The translations under genes were made by a program, and so were the position numbers. Of a stretch of DNA of 64,000 nt, positions 1-11,799 are shown piece after piece. Under the pieces are notes generated by a model. It saw nothing but the letters and a program-made list of their open reading frames with translations, was not told the origin of the DNA and made no database searches. Within the stretch, counting starts at the first letter, position 1, and the number at the start of each line of letters is the position of its first letter. The DNA is from Dastarcus helophoroides (lineage: Eukaryota > Arthropoda > Insecta > Coleoptera > Bothrideridae), in assembly GCA_028583605.1 (NCBI GenBank), contig CM053327.1, forward strand, positions 15,115,629-15,179,628. The letters are read 5' to 3'.

Positions 1-3000
1 CAGCCTGAAGGGGCACACCATGTAGTTTTAAAATACCCCTTCCTAATATGTTTTTATATAAATTCTTCGCTACGAAGATGTACCGAAACTGCGAATGACT
101 GCATCAAGTAATAGTGCAAAGAAAATCTAACTCTGTAAAGGCAGCATTAACGTCTGTTGCAGTGAACTAGTGTTAAAGTTTTCCTGATTTTGTGAGAGCT
201 CAGGGTCATTGCTGGACAACACCATTGGCAGCTTTGTCCATTTTAGGCTTTTCAAGGGTTGCTTTTGCCGAGCCAAGTTTTTTCTATTTTTATATAAATG
301 AATGATTTTTCTTGCAGGTACAGGTCTGCCTATGTAAAACACAGAGAACAAAATCACAGAGCTCGTTTGCCGGCTGATAAATTATTCTCATGCGATGTCT
401 GCGGTATGCAATTCAGATATTTAAAATCTTTTAAGAAGCACAGATTAAACCATACTCTCGAGAAGCTGCATGGCAAAAGTAGCGATTCGCTACAAATTGA
501 AATAAAAAGTGAAATAAACGACGAACCCTCTGATGACAACAATGATAACAGATGTGATAATAGTGATCAAGTTTCTAGCTCAAATGAAGTGGTAAATTCA
601 AGAGAAGAAGATGCAGTTGCCATGAAAAACGATGATGGTGATGGAAACAATTCAGCTGGTAAGTAAAATATGGAATTGAATATTATTAGTGGAATAGAAG
701 TTCTTAATTCGGAGTTATCTTAGAGACAACTGCCAAGATCGCAGACCCTAGGAAACCTCAATGTGTGTTTTGTATCGTTTTAATTTTCAACATTAATTAA
801 GGCTATTTTTGAGTATCTGAGTTGTTCTCACACAAAATTTTAATTAAAGTTGGTTTATTGACGCACTGTCAATAAAGATCTAAAATCATTCCTACGAAGT
901 GATTCGACTTGATTGATGTTTTTCTTGGCGTCAACTGATCAGTTAATTCTAGCAGAACCGGGAATCAAGTGATGACATTTTTTGTTCGAAATTTCGAAGT
1001 TTTCCGTAAATTTGGATTTTAAACTTTTTTTATTTCGATTTTTTTTTCGTAGTTTTAATAAGAAATTTGTGATGAAAGTTGACAATAAAAAAATTGTTAA
1101 CAGACGATATACCGCAATGAATAGCATAATTGTATCTCGCATGGTGGTTCGCGAGTTCCAACCCCGCTGATGATCACGCATCTTACTCATAGCTACATAA
1201 TACTGTTAACATTAAAGCATGTTGGTAAAGACAATTTACTTGATGTTGACGCGCAATTTTAAATTTTCCCCCAATCAAAACTCGCTTTTACTTTAAAAAC
1301 TGAATATGTCATTGTGCCTGCAAGACTGGCTGGTGAAAACGTGAACTCAGCGCCCATATTCATAATAAAGGGATTTTAGATTTTTATAGACAATGCGCGA
1401 ATCGCAACATTATCCAGTTATCAAGTTTGCAACTTTTTATGTTATTATTGTTATTATATGGTTCATTTTATAAATCCTGAGTTTTTCAAAATTTCAATTT
1501 TTTTCTTAAAGTTCTAATTTTACACATTTAGACAGTGTTATTTTGATTTTGAGAGCAAATTTTTGTATTTTTCTAAAAATGTTGATGATTAATTTTCAAA
1601 ATGTTGGCTTTAATCTGTCGGGGTTAAATCTGAAGCATACTTTTTGATATTTCAAATTTGTAAATTTTGACTTTTTCCTCAAAATTCCGAGTTAGCACTT
1701 ATTTTTGTTTCACTTTGATTACACACTTAAAATGTCCAACTTTTCCTTAAAAAAGTTTCTTCGACCTTTTCCTTATACGTTTGACCCACATATTTTAAAT
1801 AATTTTATTTATTTATATTTCATATTTTATCTCGAAAGGTTGATGTTTTTAACTAATATTTCAACAAAGATTTCTTTTATTTTGTTCTTGTTGAAATTTT
1901 ATCTTATTTTTCAATATCCACAATGTGTAATTTCAGCTTATTTTCTTCTTTAAACTCAAAATTATCAACTTTTTCCACAGATTTTGTTTAATCGCGAAAT
2001 TTTAATACATTTTCTGGAAATTATCAACTTGAAAACTCGGGTTTTTTCCTTATAAAATTCCCGTTTTAAATTTGAATTATTTTTAATACAATTTGTTTTT
2101 GTGGTTTTGGCTATAATCTATAAAATTGTGACTTTAGAATCAACAGTTCAATGTTTGCTTTAGATATTAATTTTTTGATTAAAATTTTGAATTATTTGGA
2201 AATTTCAGGTTAAATTCAATATTTTAAATAACTGTAAGGTTTCTTTGGAAATTTCGACTTTTTGTTTCATAGTGCCAGTCTTACGTCTTACATTGTTGTT
2301 CTTTTTTAAATTTTTCTACAAATATAAAACGAAAATTTAGTTCATAAGTTAATAATAAAAAAATTAAACTATGAAATTTGAATTTTTTCAATTTTCTTTC
2401 CTAAATTTCGCTTTAATCTACAGTTAACGAAAATTCTTTTCTTAGAGTTTGCAGTTTTGTTCCTAAAAGTTTAACTAAAACTGGATAGTTTAATTTTTCC
2501 TAGAAATGGGATTTTTCCAAAATTTTGACTTAGCTCGAAATTTCAAGGGCCAGCTCAATTTTTTAAATATATTACAAGATTTTTTTTCATAATACCAGCT
2601 TTACACTTTTGTGCTTTTCGACATTTCGACTTTTTTACAAATTATTACTTATTTTCGAAATTTTGCTTTATTCTCGATATTTCGACTTTTGTTATTTCAA
2701 ATTTCAAGTGAAGAGAGTTTATTTTCAAATAAATTGTCAAGGTTTGTTTTGAAATTGCGGCTAAGTGTAGTTTTTTAATAATTCAAAAGAAAATCCTTTG
2801 AAGTTGGAAACATGGACAAATTTAGGCTAGTTGACTTAAGCTTAAATACCCCTTTTCGGTTTACGAATGAAAATAATATCGACTTCTGCAGTTAGTTAAC
2901 TATAAAAATATATTGTTCTGAAGAAACATTTTTGGGGGTCTTTTCGCAGTATTGCTCCCAAAACATTGATTGAAACTCGACGGATCAAATTTTCCCAGTA

Positions 3001-5061
3001 TAAACTCAATTGTTTTAATAAATTGCGAGGTATATTTTTTCAATTTTTTTTACATAGTAACAGGTTTGCATTTGCATCTCTCTTAAAAAAACATTTCGAA
3101 ATGTGTAACATTTTATCAGTATCTGCTTCATGTAACAATTTCATCTGAAACAAGATTAAGCTTCGTATTTTTATTTTATGTCAAAATATTCTGCTGAAAT
3201 TTTGCTAATGAATATGAAAGTTTGGTTCTTTATTACGATTTAAATTAGGTAGAAAAGAACTTAGGTTTTTTGAAATGACAAAATCACTTGCAAGATGTGA
3301 ACATTTCATAATAAATTTCCGATATCTTAATTTGTCCAAATAACCCTCAATAGAAAAAAAAAGTATTTGTAAAAACTTTTTAAACAAATTCATCTAAATC
3401 TTATTTTTGGGTGCTGAAAACGTAATTGGCATCAGTTTTTTGTATCACCCACAGTTCTCTTACAATAAGACATCCATTATATTTCAAAATAGGAAAAATT
3501 TATAAAATTAGAAATAAAAACATTTAACTTAAGCCGTACTTTCATTCGATTAGGCTACAATTTTTACTAACGATAACACATTTTACTTCATTGCTAATAT
3601 TTTAGGTGCTTATTTATTTTGTATTTTCGTTTCTCTTTTTTTGTAAAGTTTCTTATATAATTTTTTCTTCGATGTGATGCATTTTGTTGATCTTCATGAA
3701 GGGACCAACAATAATCAGGTAATCACTCATCATGTTGATATTCTTCGGTCCCTGATACTGGATTTCATATCATTTATGTCCTGATAGAACCTTTCTCTCT
3801 GCTCTTCTCTCATATCGGCCTAGTTTTTACAAAAAGTTTGTACAAAAAGTGGACTTTCTAAGGTTATCAGACAACTCAGATTTTTGAACTTGTCTCATAT
3901 TAGCTATGATGAGTGCATAGTTGGGGTTTTTTCGCATAACCCAAAAACTTAGTTACAATTTCTTTAAATATTTTTCCTTTCTAATCATGCTTTTTTCAAA
4001 GTTCATTTTATGAATATCAGATCCAATGAAAATTTCTTTTTTTAGTTTGGTTTTTGATAAATAAGAAATCTTTTACTGAAATATTTAAAACGTCCACCCT
4101 CTTAAGGCAAGACTTTTACAAATCGTCGTGGAAAATGGAAACTTTTAAAATCTCTTTTGTTGACCAAGGATAATGGAAACAACTTTTTAAATCTCTTATA
4201 TAGCATCCAATCGTAACCTAGATTGTTATTTTTCAGTTAAAATATATTAATTGTAAGTTTTTAGTAAAATTCCTTCATATGAACAGAATCAGAAACAGCG
4301 AACCTTATAAACTTATAATTATAACATTCTGATTTTATTGCCAAGCTAATAACGTGTGAAAATTGGTGGGTGACTTTTTCATTACTATTTTAGGACTCAA
4401 CACACCAAAAAACATAGAAATTAGCTAGAAATATTAAAAAAGTTTTTCCACCGTTGGCCTGTGATAATTACTCTCTTACTCATAATTACTTACTTACTTC
4501 TAACCCTTCTATTTTTTTTTTCTAATTTGCTTCACTGTCGGTAAAGTTTTTACTTAATTTTATTTTTAGCTGAAGGGCATTTATCGGATCAAGAAAAGAC
4601 GGATTCCGAACAAGAAAATACCGTTGATTCCCTTGCATTTTCCACCCCATCTTCGACAGTTATGAGCGGAGCAGCCCCGTCAAAAAATGATCAAGAAGCA
4701 TCGCTCGTGAACTTCCTACGAAATGACTCTCTAAGCAGGCAGCGGGAGAGGAAATTCGCTTGCCCTTTTTGCGGAAAATGTGTCAGGTATGTAATTTTCT
4801 TACGTACGTTTTTTCAATGAACAGCGCGATTGTTTTAGATCAAAAGAAAACCTTAAACTACACGTGAGGAAGCATACGGGGGAAAGACCGTTTGTGTGTC
4901 TATTTTGCGGCCGTGCCTTCGGAGGAAAAAGTGACCTGACACGACACTTGAGAATTCATACTGGAGAGCGACCTTATCATTGTGATATGTGTGGTAAATG
5001 TTTTGCGAGGGCAGATTACTTGTCCAAACACCTTACTACTCACATCAACACGCCCCGTTGA
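1..5061 (+). CDS. C2H2 zinc-finger protein, 3' part (5' exons lie outside the window)
   Basis: Likely a nuclear DNA-binding transcription factor. Supported exons are 318-658, 4570-4786 and 4839-5061 (TGA stop), all with GT-AG borders and compatible phases. Bases 1-21 (SLKGHT..) end at a GT donor in the phase needed by exon 318 and are probably the preceding exon. Four C2H2 fingers are visible: FSCDVCGMQF..H..H in exon 318; FACPFCGKCV, split by the 4786/4839 intron; then FVCLFCGRAF and YHCDMCGKCF, joined by TGERP linkers. Between finger 1 and the last three lies an acidic, Asn/Ser-rich linker. The 3.9-kb intron separates the fingers; the last intron is only 52 bp. The orthologue is not identifiable by eye, and no KRAB, ZAD or BTB domain is in view. 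Confidence 0.85.
1100..1185 (+). repeat. tRNA-like fragment, possible tRNA-derived SINE
   Basis: The segment reads like a decayed tRNA or SINE head. TAGCATAATTG resembles an A box, CTCGC and GCGAG can pair around a 10-base loop where an anticodon arm would be, and GAGTTCCAACCCCG resembles a B box (GGTTCGAANCC). The acceptor stem does not close convincingly and the anticodon loop is too long for a working tRNA. No second copy was found in the window. Tentative. Confidence 0.3.
3630..3900 (-). pseudogene. Broken ORF related to a repetitive insect protein (..ERFHQDI.. type)
   Basis: Read on the minus strand, this encodes EEQRERFYQDINDM and then, after a frameshift, NMMSDYLIIVGPF. The order and spacing recall a protein segment (E.GERFHQDI..M...YQG......M.ADYCW) that I remember as recurring near mobile elements in insect genomes, function unknown to me. 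Upstream there is a weak match around KFLGYAKKP. Two adjacent stops and the frameshift show it is dead. The family link is from memory and not searched. Confidence 0.4.
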
Positions 5062-5093
5062 TAGAATTTGAGAAAAGAAGCCAATGATTAAAG

Positions 5094-5099
5094 AATAAA
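5094..5099 (+). terminator. Poly(A) signal of the zinc-finger gene
   Basis: AATAAA lies 33 bases after the TGA stop in an AT-rich context, a plausible polyadenylation signal giving a very short 3' UTR. Confidence 0.6.
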
Positions 5100-5164
5100 T
5101 TGCCTCTAAATACCCGGCACATGTAATATCTTATGTTTAAGAAATAATGTTTCTGGTTGTAGAG

Positions 5165-7086
5165 TATGCAGGGTGTTCCAGGGGTAAATGTTAATATCTG
5201 AGGGATAGTCATTTTAGCAAAAACGTAGTTCAGCTCCACCAATCGCGATATTTTTATCTCAATTTGCATTAGAATTATCTCAATTTTTATCTTTTTCGTC
5301 AAAAGCTCGTGCTTTGTTAAAAAAGCCTCTTTTTCTCCACTTAATTGATGTCATGCACCAAATCTAACCCCATAAAATTTACGTTAAAATTTTCATAATG
5401 CTATATATGGATTCTTCAGGCGATTATAATAACCAAACAAATTAAATAAGCAAAAATCAATCACTTTCAGAAATACTCAACAGAATCTCACGCAATGAAT
5501 TTTTAAGTTACAATTTCGCGAATTTCGCAAAAGTTGCTTTATTTTATTAGCTTTCCAACGGTACTCAATTTTAGGAATCCAGACACATTTTGAAGAGATA
5601 CTGAGGTTGGGAGATCAAAAACGTTGGGCAGCTACACCCTTTTTTTTGCTGAAAGATAAAGGTGAATTATTATTGCAAACACAGCATTACTCGTTTCGTG
5701 TAGTTTTTTGTTTTTCATCCAACAATAATAGCTACCTTAACAAAGTTGAAAAAGTGTAATATCTGAAAAATCATACATAGTACCAATTTTATAGTTTAGA
5801 ATAAAGATCGCCATTAAAAAGAAAAATGAACTATAACGGTTCGCATTTTTGGTTAATAGTGGAGCTAATAAAGAAACTGTTCAAAATGATGACCTGCGTG
5901 CTGGATGCATAAACGTACAACCGAACAGACTGCACGGAGGACTTTTTCGTTTCTTCCCCTTATTTAATTCCTGGCGATTTATATTCTGGCAATTAACTGA
6001 TTCCTTGCATCAACAGGAGTGCCGTACATCAATGTTTTATAATTCCACATATGTAGAAATCTAATGATGTCAAATCAGCCAGGCCTGTATCGCCCAATTC
6101 ACATCTGAGGGAATTCTCGATTCAACCAGCTCGTGATGTCTCTCCTGTTGCATGCTGGACAGCCTCTGTCTATATGAATGAATATACTAAGAAATGACAT
6201 TAAAATTAAAAGAAATCGGCAAGTTTTGACATTTCTCAACAGCTGTTTGGTAGTCAGATTTATTTACTTTGTTGCTCATTGGTTTTAGAATTCCACCACT
6301 CCTTATATCACTAAGTTGCAGAAGTAATAGGCACTGCATAGTTTTTAGACGCTCTTTCAGCACACGATCGTGCAATACCCTCCTTCTATAATCCGTGGTC
6401 CATGCCTTTATTTATGTTACCTTTCTTCTCTCTTGTTGGGAACCATAAAATTGGTACTGTGCATGATTTTTCAGATATTGCATTTTTTCAACCTTGCAAA
6501 AGTAATTTATTATTGGACGAATAAAAAAAACCTATACCAAACGAGAAACCTTATGTTTAACTCACCTCCACAATTTAGCAACAAAGAAACAAACAGGGCG
6601 GGGGGTATTGTGTAGGTGCCTATTATTTCTTCATTTTCCACCTTAATATCTCTTCAAAATTCGTCTACATTCTCAAAATTGTACCAACAATTTATGGCAA
6701 CTCGTGTGAAATCCGGAAGGTTGTAGTTCAAAAACTCATTGCAGAGTATTCTTAAAAATTACTGATTTTTACTTGTTCTATTTGTTATGGTTGTTATAAT
6801 TGCCTGAGAAATCAAAATTTACCAGCAGATAGGGTGAACTATTATAAAAAATTTAACTTAAATTCAGAAAAATGTGGCCACATTTGGGATAAGATATCAA
6901 TCAAATGAAGAAAAAGTGGTTTTTCTAACAAAAAGCTGGCTTCTGACTGAAAAGATAAAAATTAAGATAATTTTGTTAAAAAAATGGGACATAAAATCGC
7001 GGTTGGTAGGGCTGAATAACTTTTTTAATGAAGTGATCATTGACCATCCCTCAATTATTGTCGTTACCTCCTGGTACCCCTATATA
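5165..7086. mobile_element. Decayed DNA transposon with long inverted arms (about 640 bp each)
   Basis: The left arm (about 5165-5800) aligns in inverted orientation with the right arm (about 6430-7086). Matching landmarks include GGTGTTCCAGGGGTAA against the complement of TTACCTCCTGGTACCCC, the ATCTCAATTTTTATC region, GAGATACTGAGGTTG against GAGATATTAAGGTGG, and TCTGAAAAATCATACATAGTACC against TCTGAAAAATCATGCACAGTACC. The roughly 600-bp centre holds transposase remains on the minus strand. Arms of this length suggest a foldback-like or long-TIR element. The exact ends are uncertain: a TA target is possible at both ends but blurred by mutation. Confidence 0.65.
5865..6180 (-). pseudogene. DDE transposase remnant (IS630/Tc1/mariner-like)
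   Basis: On the minus strand, with frameshifts, one reads an eroded D-L-T-S-L-D-F-Y segment, then LMYGTPVDARNQLIARI and VLRAVCSVVRLCIQHAGHHFE. This is the order found at the C-terminal end of a widespread insect transposase type in which the second catalytic Asp region reads W(P)..SPDLT.LDF.LWG and the protein ends in a G(G/H)H.E motif. Stops occur in every frame. It lies in the spacer of the 5.2-7.1 kb inverted repeat, consistent with being that element's own gene. Confidence 0.55.
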
Positions 7087-7668
7087 TTGTTATTTATTGT
7101 TTATTTAAATAAACCAAAAGTATAAAAAATAATTACGTTTAGTGTAACAAAATTTATAGTTTAATTTTTTATTGTTACAGTAGACTCCCACTAAAGTTGC
7201 GCTCTCTGTACTGGATCGACCAATAAAGTTGCTACTTCTCATCATCCCTACCATTGTTGAAAAATATATAGGTTTTATTGCTCCTTGCGCGATTGAGTGG
7301 GTTTTTCAAAAGTGGCGCGAAAACTCGGAAATTCAATTCGTTGTTCAAAAATTAGAGTGAGGAAATATCCGCGCAACTTCAACGATAGTATTCTGACAAC
7401 TTTAACGAGCGGACAACTTTAATGGACGCAACTTTAGCGGGAGTCGACTGTATTAATTACAGAAAAACTGGTAGCTCTTCTGGACACGCAACATTAATAT
7501 TTTTTCCAAAAACCTTAAACGCGTTGAATAATAATTAAGAAATAAACTCAAGAGACTTATTAAGCTTCATTCAACATTATGTGAGGCTAAAAAATTCAAT
7601 TTAATGGCACAATTAACTTGGGAAAGTTGCCTTCTGAAAAGTCGTTTAATTATCCAAATTAAACCATT
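7005..7668. repeat. Dispersed direct repeat, copy 1 (copy 2 at 11305-11704)
   Basis: From GGTAGGGCTGAATAA to the run beyond GGCACAATTAA this segment aligns in the same orientation with 11305-11704, roughly 85-90% by eye. The first about 80 bases are the end of the long-inverted-repeat element; the rest lies outside it. This copy contains the 273-bp MITE at 7178-7450, absent from copy 2. Confidence 0.75.
7178..7450. mobile_element. Pogo-like MITE with TA target duplication
   Basis: The termini are CAGTAGACTCCCACTAAAGT and the inverted counterpart CAGTCGACTCCCGCTAAAGT, with TA on both sides (7176-7177, 7451-7452). There is no coding capacity. The paralogous copy at 11.47 kb carries the uninterrupted TATTAGTTACAG sequence, i.e. 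the empty site with a single TA, so the borders are certain. TIRs starting CAGT with a TA duplication suit the pogo/Tigger branch of Tc1/mariner. Confidence 0.88.
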
Positions 7669-10080
7669 CTAAAAGAAATAGTAATTTTTATTTAATCAGG
7701 TCCTATTATGAGCTCCCCTACTATCTAAACTTTAATTTTCCACGGTGTCAATTTTTTTGCTTATTTTTCAATCTTAACTGATCTACTTGCTTAAGGTGAT
7801 TTTATAAAAATGTTAAACATATATAATTATTTTTATATGATGTTGACGTAAGTACGAAATCAAGTTGGTGTAATAACTCATAATTATGCATCTGTTGGGA
7901 TTTTTGTTTCTGTTACTGTATTTCCTATTTAACCGGGGGTACTTCCTACTTTCTTTTTTCATATACCTGTTTTATTAAAAATGTATTTTTGCCAATTATA
8001 ATCGACCTTGTTTTTCAAATTGATTCTTAGTAAATTTTGAGTCAGTACCTGTAAAAACGGAAAATATAAAGCGCTTAACATTTATTAAATCATTTTTTTC
8101 CTATAACTATTGTTGGCTAAATTTACGCTTTACACCGACTTTTTTTTCAGTTGAGAGCTGCTTCCAATTAAAATTTAATTTATTTTATTATTCAGAAACT
8201 ATTTCTCAATTCTTAATAAAGGTTAATTGAAAATTTAAAAGAAAAGCCAAAATGTAAAAAAACATTCCTCTAAATCATCAAAAAAACATTTTCATATTTC
8301 GAAAAAATTTCAAGTTTAAACATGCAATTTCGCTAAAATAATAATTAAAAATTTTGATAAAAGGGAAATGATATGGTTGTCCTTTATGAGTGGAATAAAA
8401 TCAAATTTTAGGAAATAACTTATTTCGACATTTCAAGAAGTTCATCAACATTCGAGATCAAAGACTTAAGTCAAATTTTAAAGAAGTCAAAATTCAAATT
8501 TTTTGGAAATTACCCGATAATACAGCAAACCAGTATTAACGCGTAATAGTCGTAAAAGTAAAAGTGCAAAGTTTAAACATTTCAATTTAAAAATTAATGA
8601 AGGAAAAAAACAGAAAAAAATTGTACTACAATTTATTATTAAAAAATATAATTTATATCCGTATGTTTTTTCTCTTATGTTCAATTTATTTTCTTGTGAA
8701 GAAATGAAAAATTTAAAAAAAATTGCCTAGGAATCCATATAAAGTACCAAAATTATTGGCTTACTAACTCTGGAAATGATGTTTAAAAAGGTGCGCCTTA
8801 GATTGAACACGATGTATAATCCAGGATTAATGTCTCAATTTCGAAAATAAAAGAAGAGTCACAAAAGAAATCGAATTTTTTTTATTTTAAGAGTTAAAAT
8901 CTTAAAGAAAAAAGATAAAAACGTTAAAATTTTTAAATAAAGGCGTAATTTTGAGAATAAAATAAAAGTTTATGAAAAAGAGAAACAACCAGAAAAAGTT
9001 TGAATATTTTTTTATAAATTTCGAATTGTTTAGAGAAATTTTCATTTTTTATCAACTCTTAAACTGAACTTTAAACCGAAAATTCGAAATATTATCGCAA
9101 GAATAAAGATTTAATAAAACAATGTAAATTCAAAGGACGCTTTCGAAAATTTTGAGAAAAAACATAAACAATTCGGAATCAAAGTCTAATTTTTTGTCAA
9201 CTTTACTAAACCAAAACTTTAGGAGAAACGCGCAAATTGAACTTAAAATTGAAAAAAACAACCCATAAATTAGAAAAAAAAATATTAAAACGTCCCTGTA
9301 GTGGAAAGCGAATTTGTTACAACTTGCCTAGAGTGTTTGACACATGGACCGTCAAAATTATTTTGTGCAATTGTGGCGTCATTTCCAAGGATTTTGTGCC
9401 AGTAACTCATGTCCTAAATGTTATAATTACTAAGAATTTTTTTTTAAGGTTTTTCTGCAAATTTCCCATTCAAACCTCTAAAACTATTTTATTTGTAGTG
9501 TTACAAGCGTAGAATTTTTTTAGTTTATTTTGCAATAAATTCTTGCCTGAAATAAATCATTATTTCGTGCCAATATCTTTAAGAAGAAGAATTTTAGTTA
9601 AGCAACAAATTCTTAAAATAAATTAAAAGAGTAAAAATTGTTTAATTCTAAATTTATTGAAAACAAAAAACTGACCGTAACTGAGAGGTTAGTTTTTATT
9701 TAAAAACTTTTCTAGTTTATGCCCTTTCTAATGACATGCTGCATGTTATACAAATCATTTAATAAGCGGCAAAAATTAGAGATACAAATATGCAAGTGCC
9801 TATCATGTTATCTGAAAATAACAGTGGCTGCGAATTGAAAAAATGTGGCAGTAATTTTCTCTAAAAATATAATTAAATTGTCCAGTAAAGTTATCAGAGT
9901 TAAATAAGTAGCTTATTAAAAAATTAAATAATGAAAAAAGAAAATTTTTAAAATACTAATAAATTTATTGCAACGCAAAACCTAAAAAAGGTTATAACTT
10001 TTTCTTAAACATCTTGCTCAAATTGATATCCTCTATTTCTTATACAGTCAAGATACCTTTCTCTAATTTACAAGGTTAAT
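7669..10080. other. AT-rich intergenic DNA, no gene seen
   Basis: Short open frames only, with no family resemblance. From about 8200 to 9230 the DNA is A-rich degenerate repeat (AAATTTCGAAAA, TTTTGAGAA words). Nothing else recognised. Confidence 0.6.
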
Positions 10081-10084
10081 GTTT

Positions 10085-10300
10085 GGAGAAGTATTTCATA
10101 TCGCATTCTTGCAAATGCCAAATTCATCGTTTTGAACAAAATTTCTGTGGTAGGTACCTCAGTTACGTTCATCAGCCCCTTTCGACGTTCTCAGACATAG
10201 AAATCGAGAGATGTCAGGTCTGGGGACCGCGTTGGTCAAGGAATAGGACCACTCTTTCCTATCCATGCATTGGATTGGTGTCCTCGGACCGTTTGTAAGA
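10085..10300 (-). pseudogene. Second DDE transposase remnant, same type as at 5.9 kb
   Basis: The minus strand reads PTRSPDLTSLDFYV, then about 15 residues later VTEVPTTEILFKTMNLAFARMRYEILLQ (quoted as two parts: VTEVPTTEILFKTM, then NLAFARMRYEILLQ). The first part is the conserved block around the second catalytic Asp (SPDLT.LDF.LWG). TGA codons replace the Trp preceding the block and the one in LWG. The closeness of the terminal repeat at 11.3 kb suggests a second, heavily eroded copy of the 5.2-7.1 kb element. Confidence 0.6.
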
Positions 10301-11219
10301 TTAATTTATTATTACATGTAGCAAACCATTAAAGGGACATTAACTAGAGAAGTTTTAATTAAAAACAACGATGTCAGATGCTGTTAGTTTCTTTTTAATA
10401 AATTTAGAATTTAACAATTTTTACTACTTATCTTAACGTAACCGTGGGGAAAAACCTTTTTTTTTTTCGTCATCAAATCAAAAATATATTCGCAACAAGT
10501 GTGGAGAAAAGAGAAAAATACGAAAAATTCTTTTTTTAGTCCTCAAAAATATTTTCAGGTGCCATAATGTTATTTTTTTTGGGGTGGTATATATTTTGTA
10601 TTTTGTACAAAGTCTCTTAAAAGCTACTTACGGCACTGATTCTAGAAGTTCAAATAGGAGACTTTGGATAATTCTAAGAAACACCTTCAAAAATTAATTT
10701 TTCAGAAACTATAACATTTAGGGCCTGGGTCATTAGGGACCAAAATCTTGCAAATAACACCAACAACCTATTAAATAATTTTGACACTCCAATTGACAAA
10801 TACCCTACATAAATAAAAAATTTATAATCTTGATATTAATACCAAAATTAAAAAAAAAACTGTAACAAAAAATTAGTTTTGAAGTTTAGAAAAAAAGTTT
10901 ACATTTTGATGTTAAAGTCAAATTTAAAAAATACAATATAAAATTCAATAGTATACGAAATTTCAATTTTGAGGAACAATCGACATTTCTAAAAAACCTA
11001 AATTCATAACAAAATAAAACAAAGAAAAATAAAAATAGTGATTTTTATCAATAAATTTCAAATTATTTTTCCGAATTCGAACTTTTCACAAAAATTCTTA
11101 TTTTACGCTTTCAGTTTTTATTATATTCAAAATTTTAGAGTTAAAGTTGAAATTTTGAATAAGCATCTCTAATTTTAAAAATGTTTGTCGAAATTTTGCG
11201 AAAGTCAAAGTTTTCATAC

Positions 11220-11785
11220 GTAAACATGAACATTTTCAGAAGAAATCCATAATTACAACACAGCTATTTTCCTAAAAAGTATATTTGTAGAAGTTTTGAT
11301 TGGTAGGACCGAATAATTTTTTTGGTGAATTGATCATTAACCACCCCTCAATTATTGTCGTTACCTCCTGGAACCCCTATATATTATTATTTATTGTTTA
11401 TTTGAATAAACCAAAAGTATAAAAAAATAATTACTCTTAGAATATTACAATTTATAGTTTATTTTTTTATTGTTATTAGTTACAGAAAAACTGGCAGCTG
11501 TTATGGGCACGCAACATTAATCTTCTTTCCAAAACCCTTAAACGCGTTCAATAATAATTAAGAAATAAACTCACGAGATTTATTAAGCTTCATTCAACAT
11601 TATCTGAGGCTAAAAGATTAAATTTAATGGCACAATTAATTCGAGGATGTTGCGTTCTGAAATTATTAATCACTACCTTCTCGTCGTTTAATTTTTAATT
11701 CAAGTAAACATGAATATTTTCTGAACAAATCCATAATTACAACACAACTACTTCTCTAAAAAGTATATCCATAGACATTTTGGGT
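11220..11785. repeat. Copy 2 of the dispersed repeat, flanked by an about 80-bp direct duplication
   Basis: The stretch 11220-11299 (TAAACATGAACATTTTC .. AAAAAGTATATTTGTAGA) recurs with small changes at 11704-11785. Between the two lies copy 2 (11305-11704) of the repeat at 7005-7668, without the MITE. The flanking duplication is far too long for an ordinary cut-and-paste target duplication. Confidence 0.7.
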
Positions 11786-11799
11786 TTAAATTCGAGATT

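Larger units (their letters stand above)
659..4569 (+). other. Large zinc-finger gene intron, AT-rich
   Basis: The intron starts GTAAGT and ends TTTTTAG. From about 1440 to 2760 it is T-rich degenerate repeat (TTTTGACTTTTTCCTCAAAATTCCGA-type words, the complement of the A-rich blocks elsewhere). It also holds a tRNA-like fragment near 1100 and a broken ORF near 3.7 kb on the minus strand, listed separately. No other gene is seen. Confidence 0.7.

Noticed and set aside
1100..1185. A genuine tRNA gene
   Set aside because: A- and B-box-like words are present, but the acceptor stem does not pair and the anticodon loop is too long; kept only as a SINE-like fragment.
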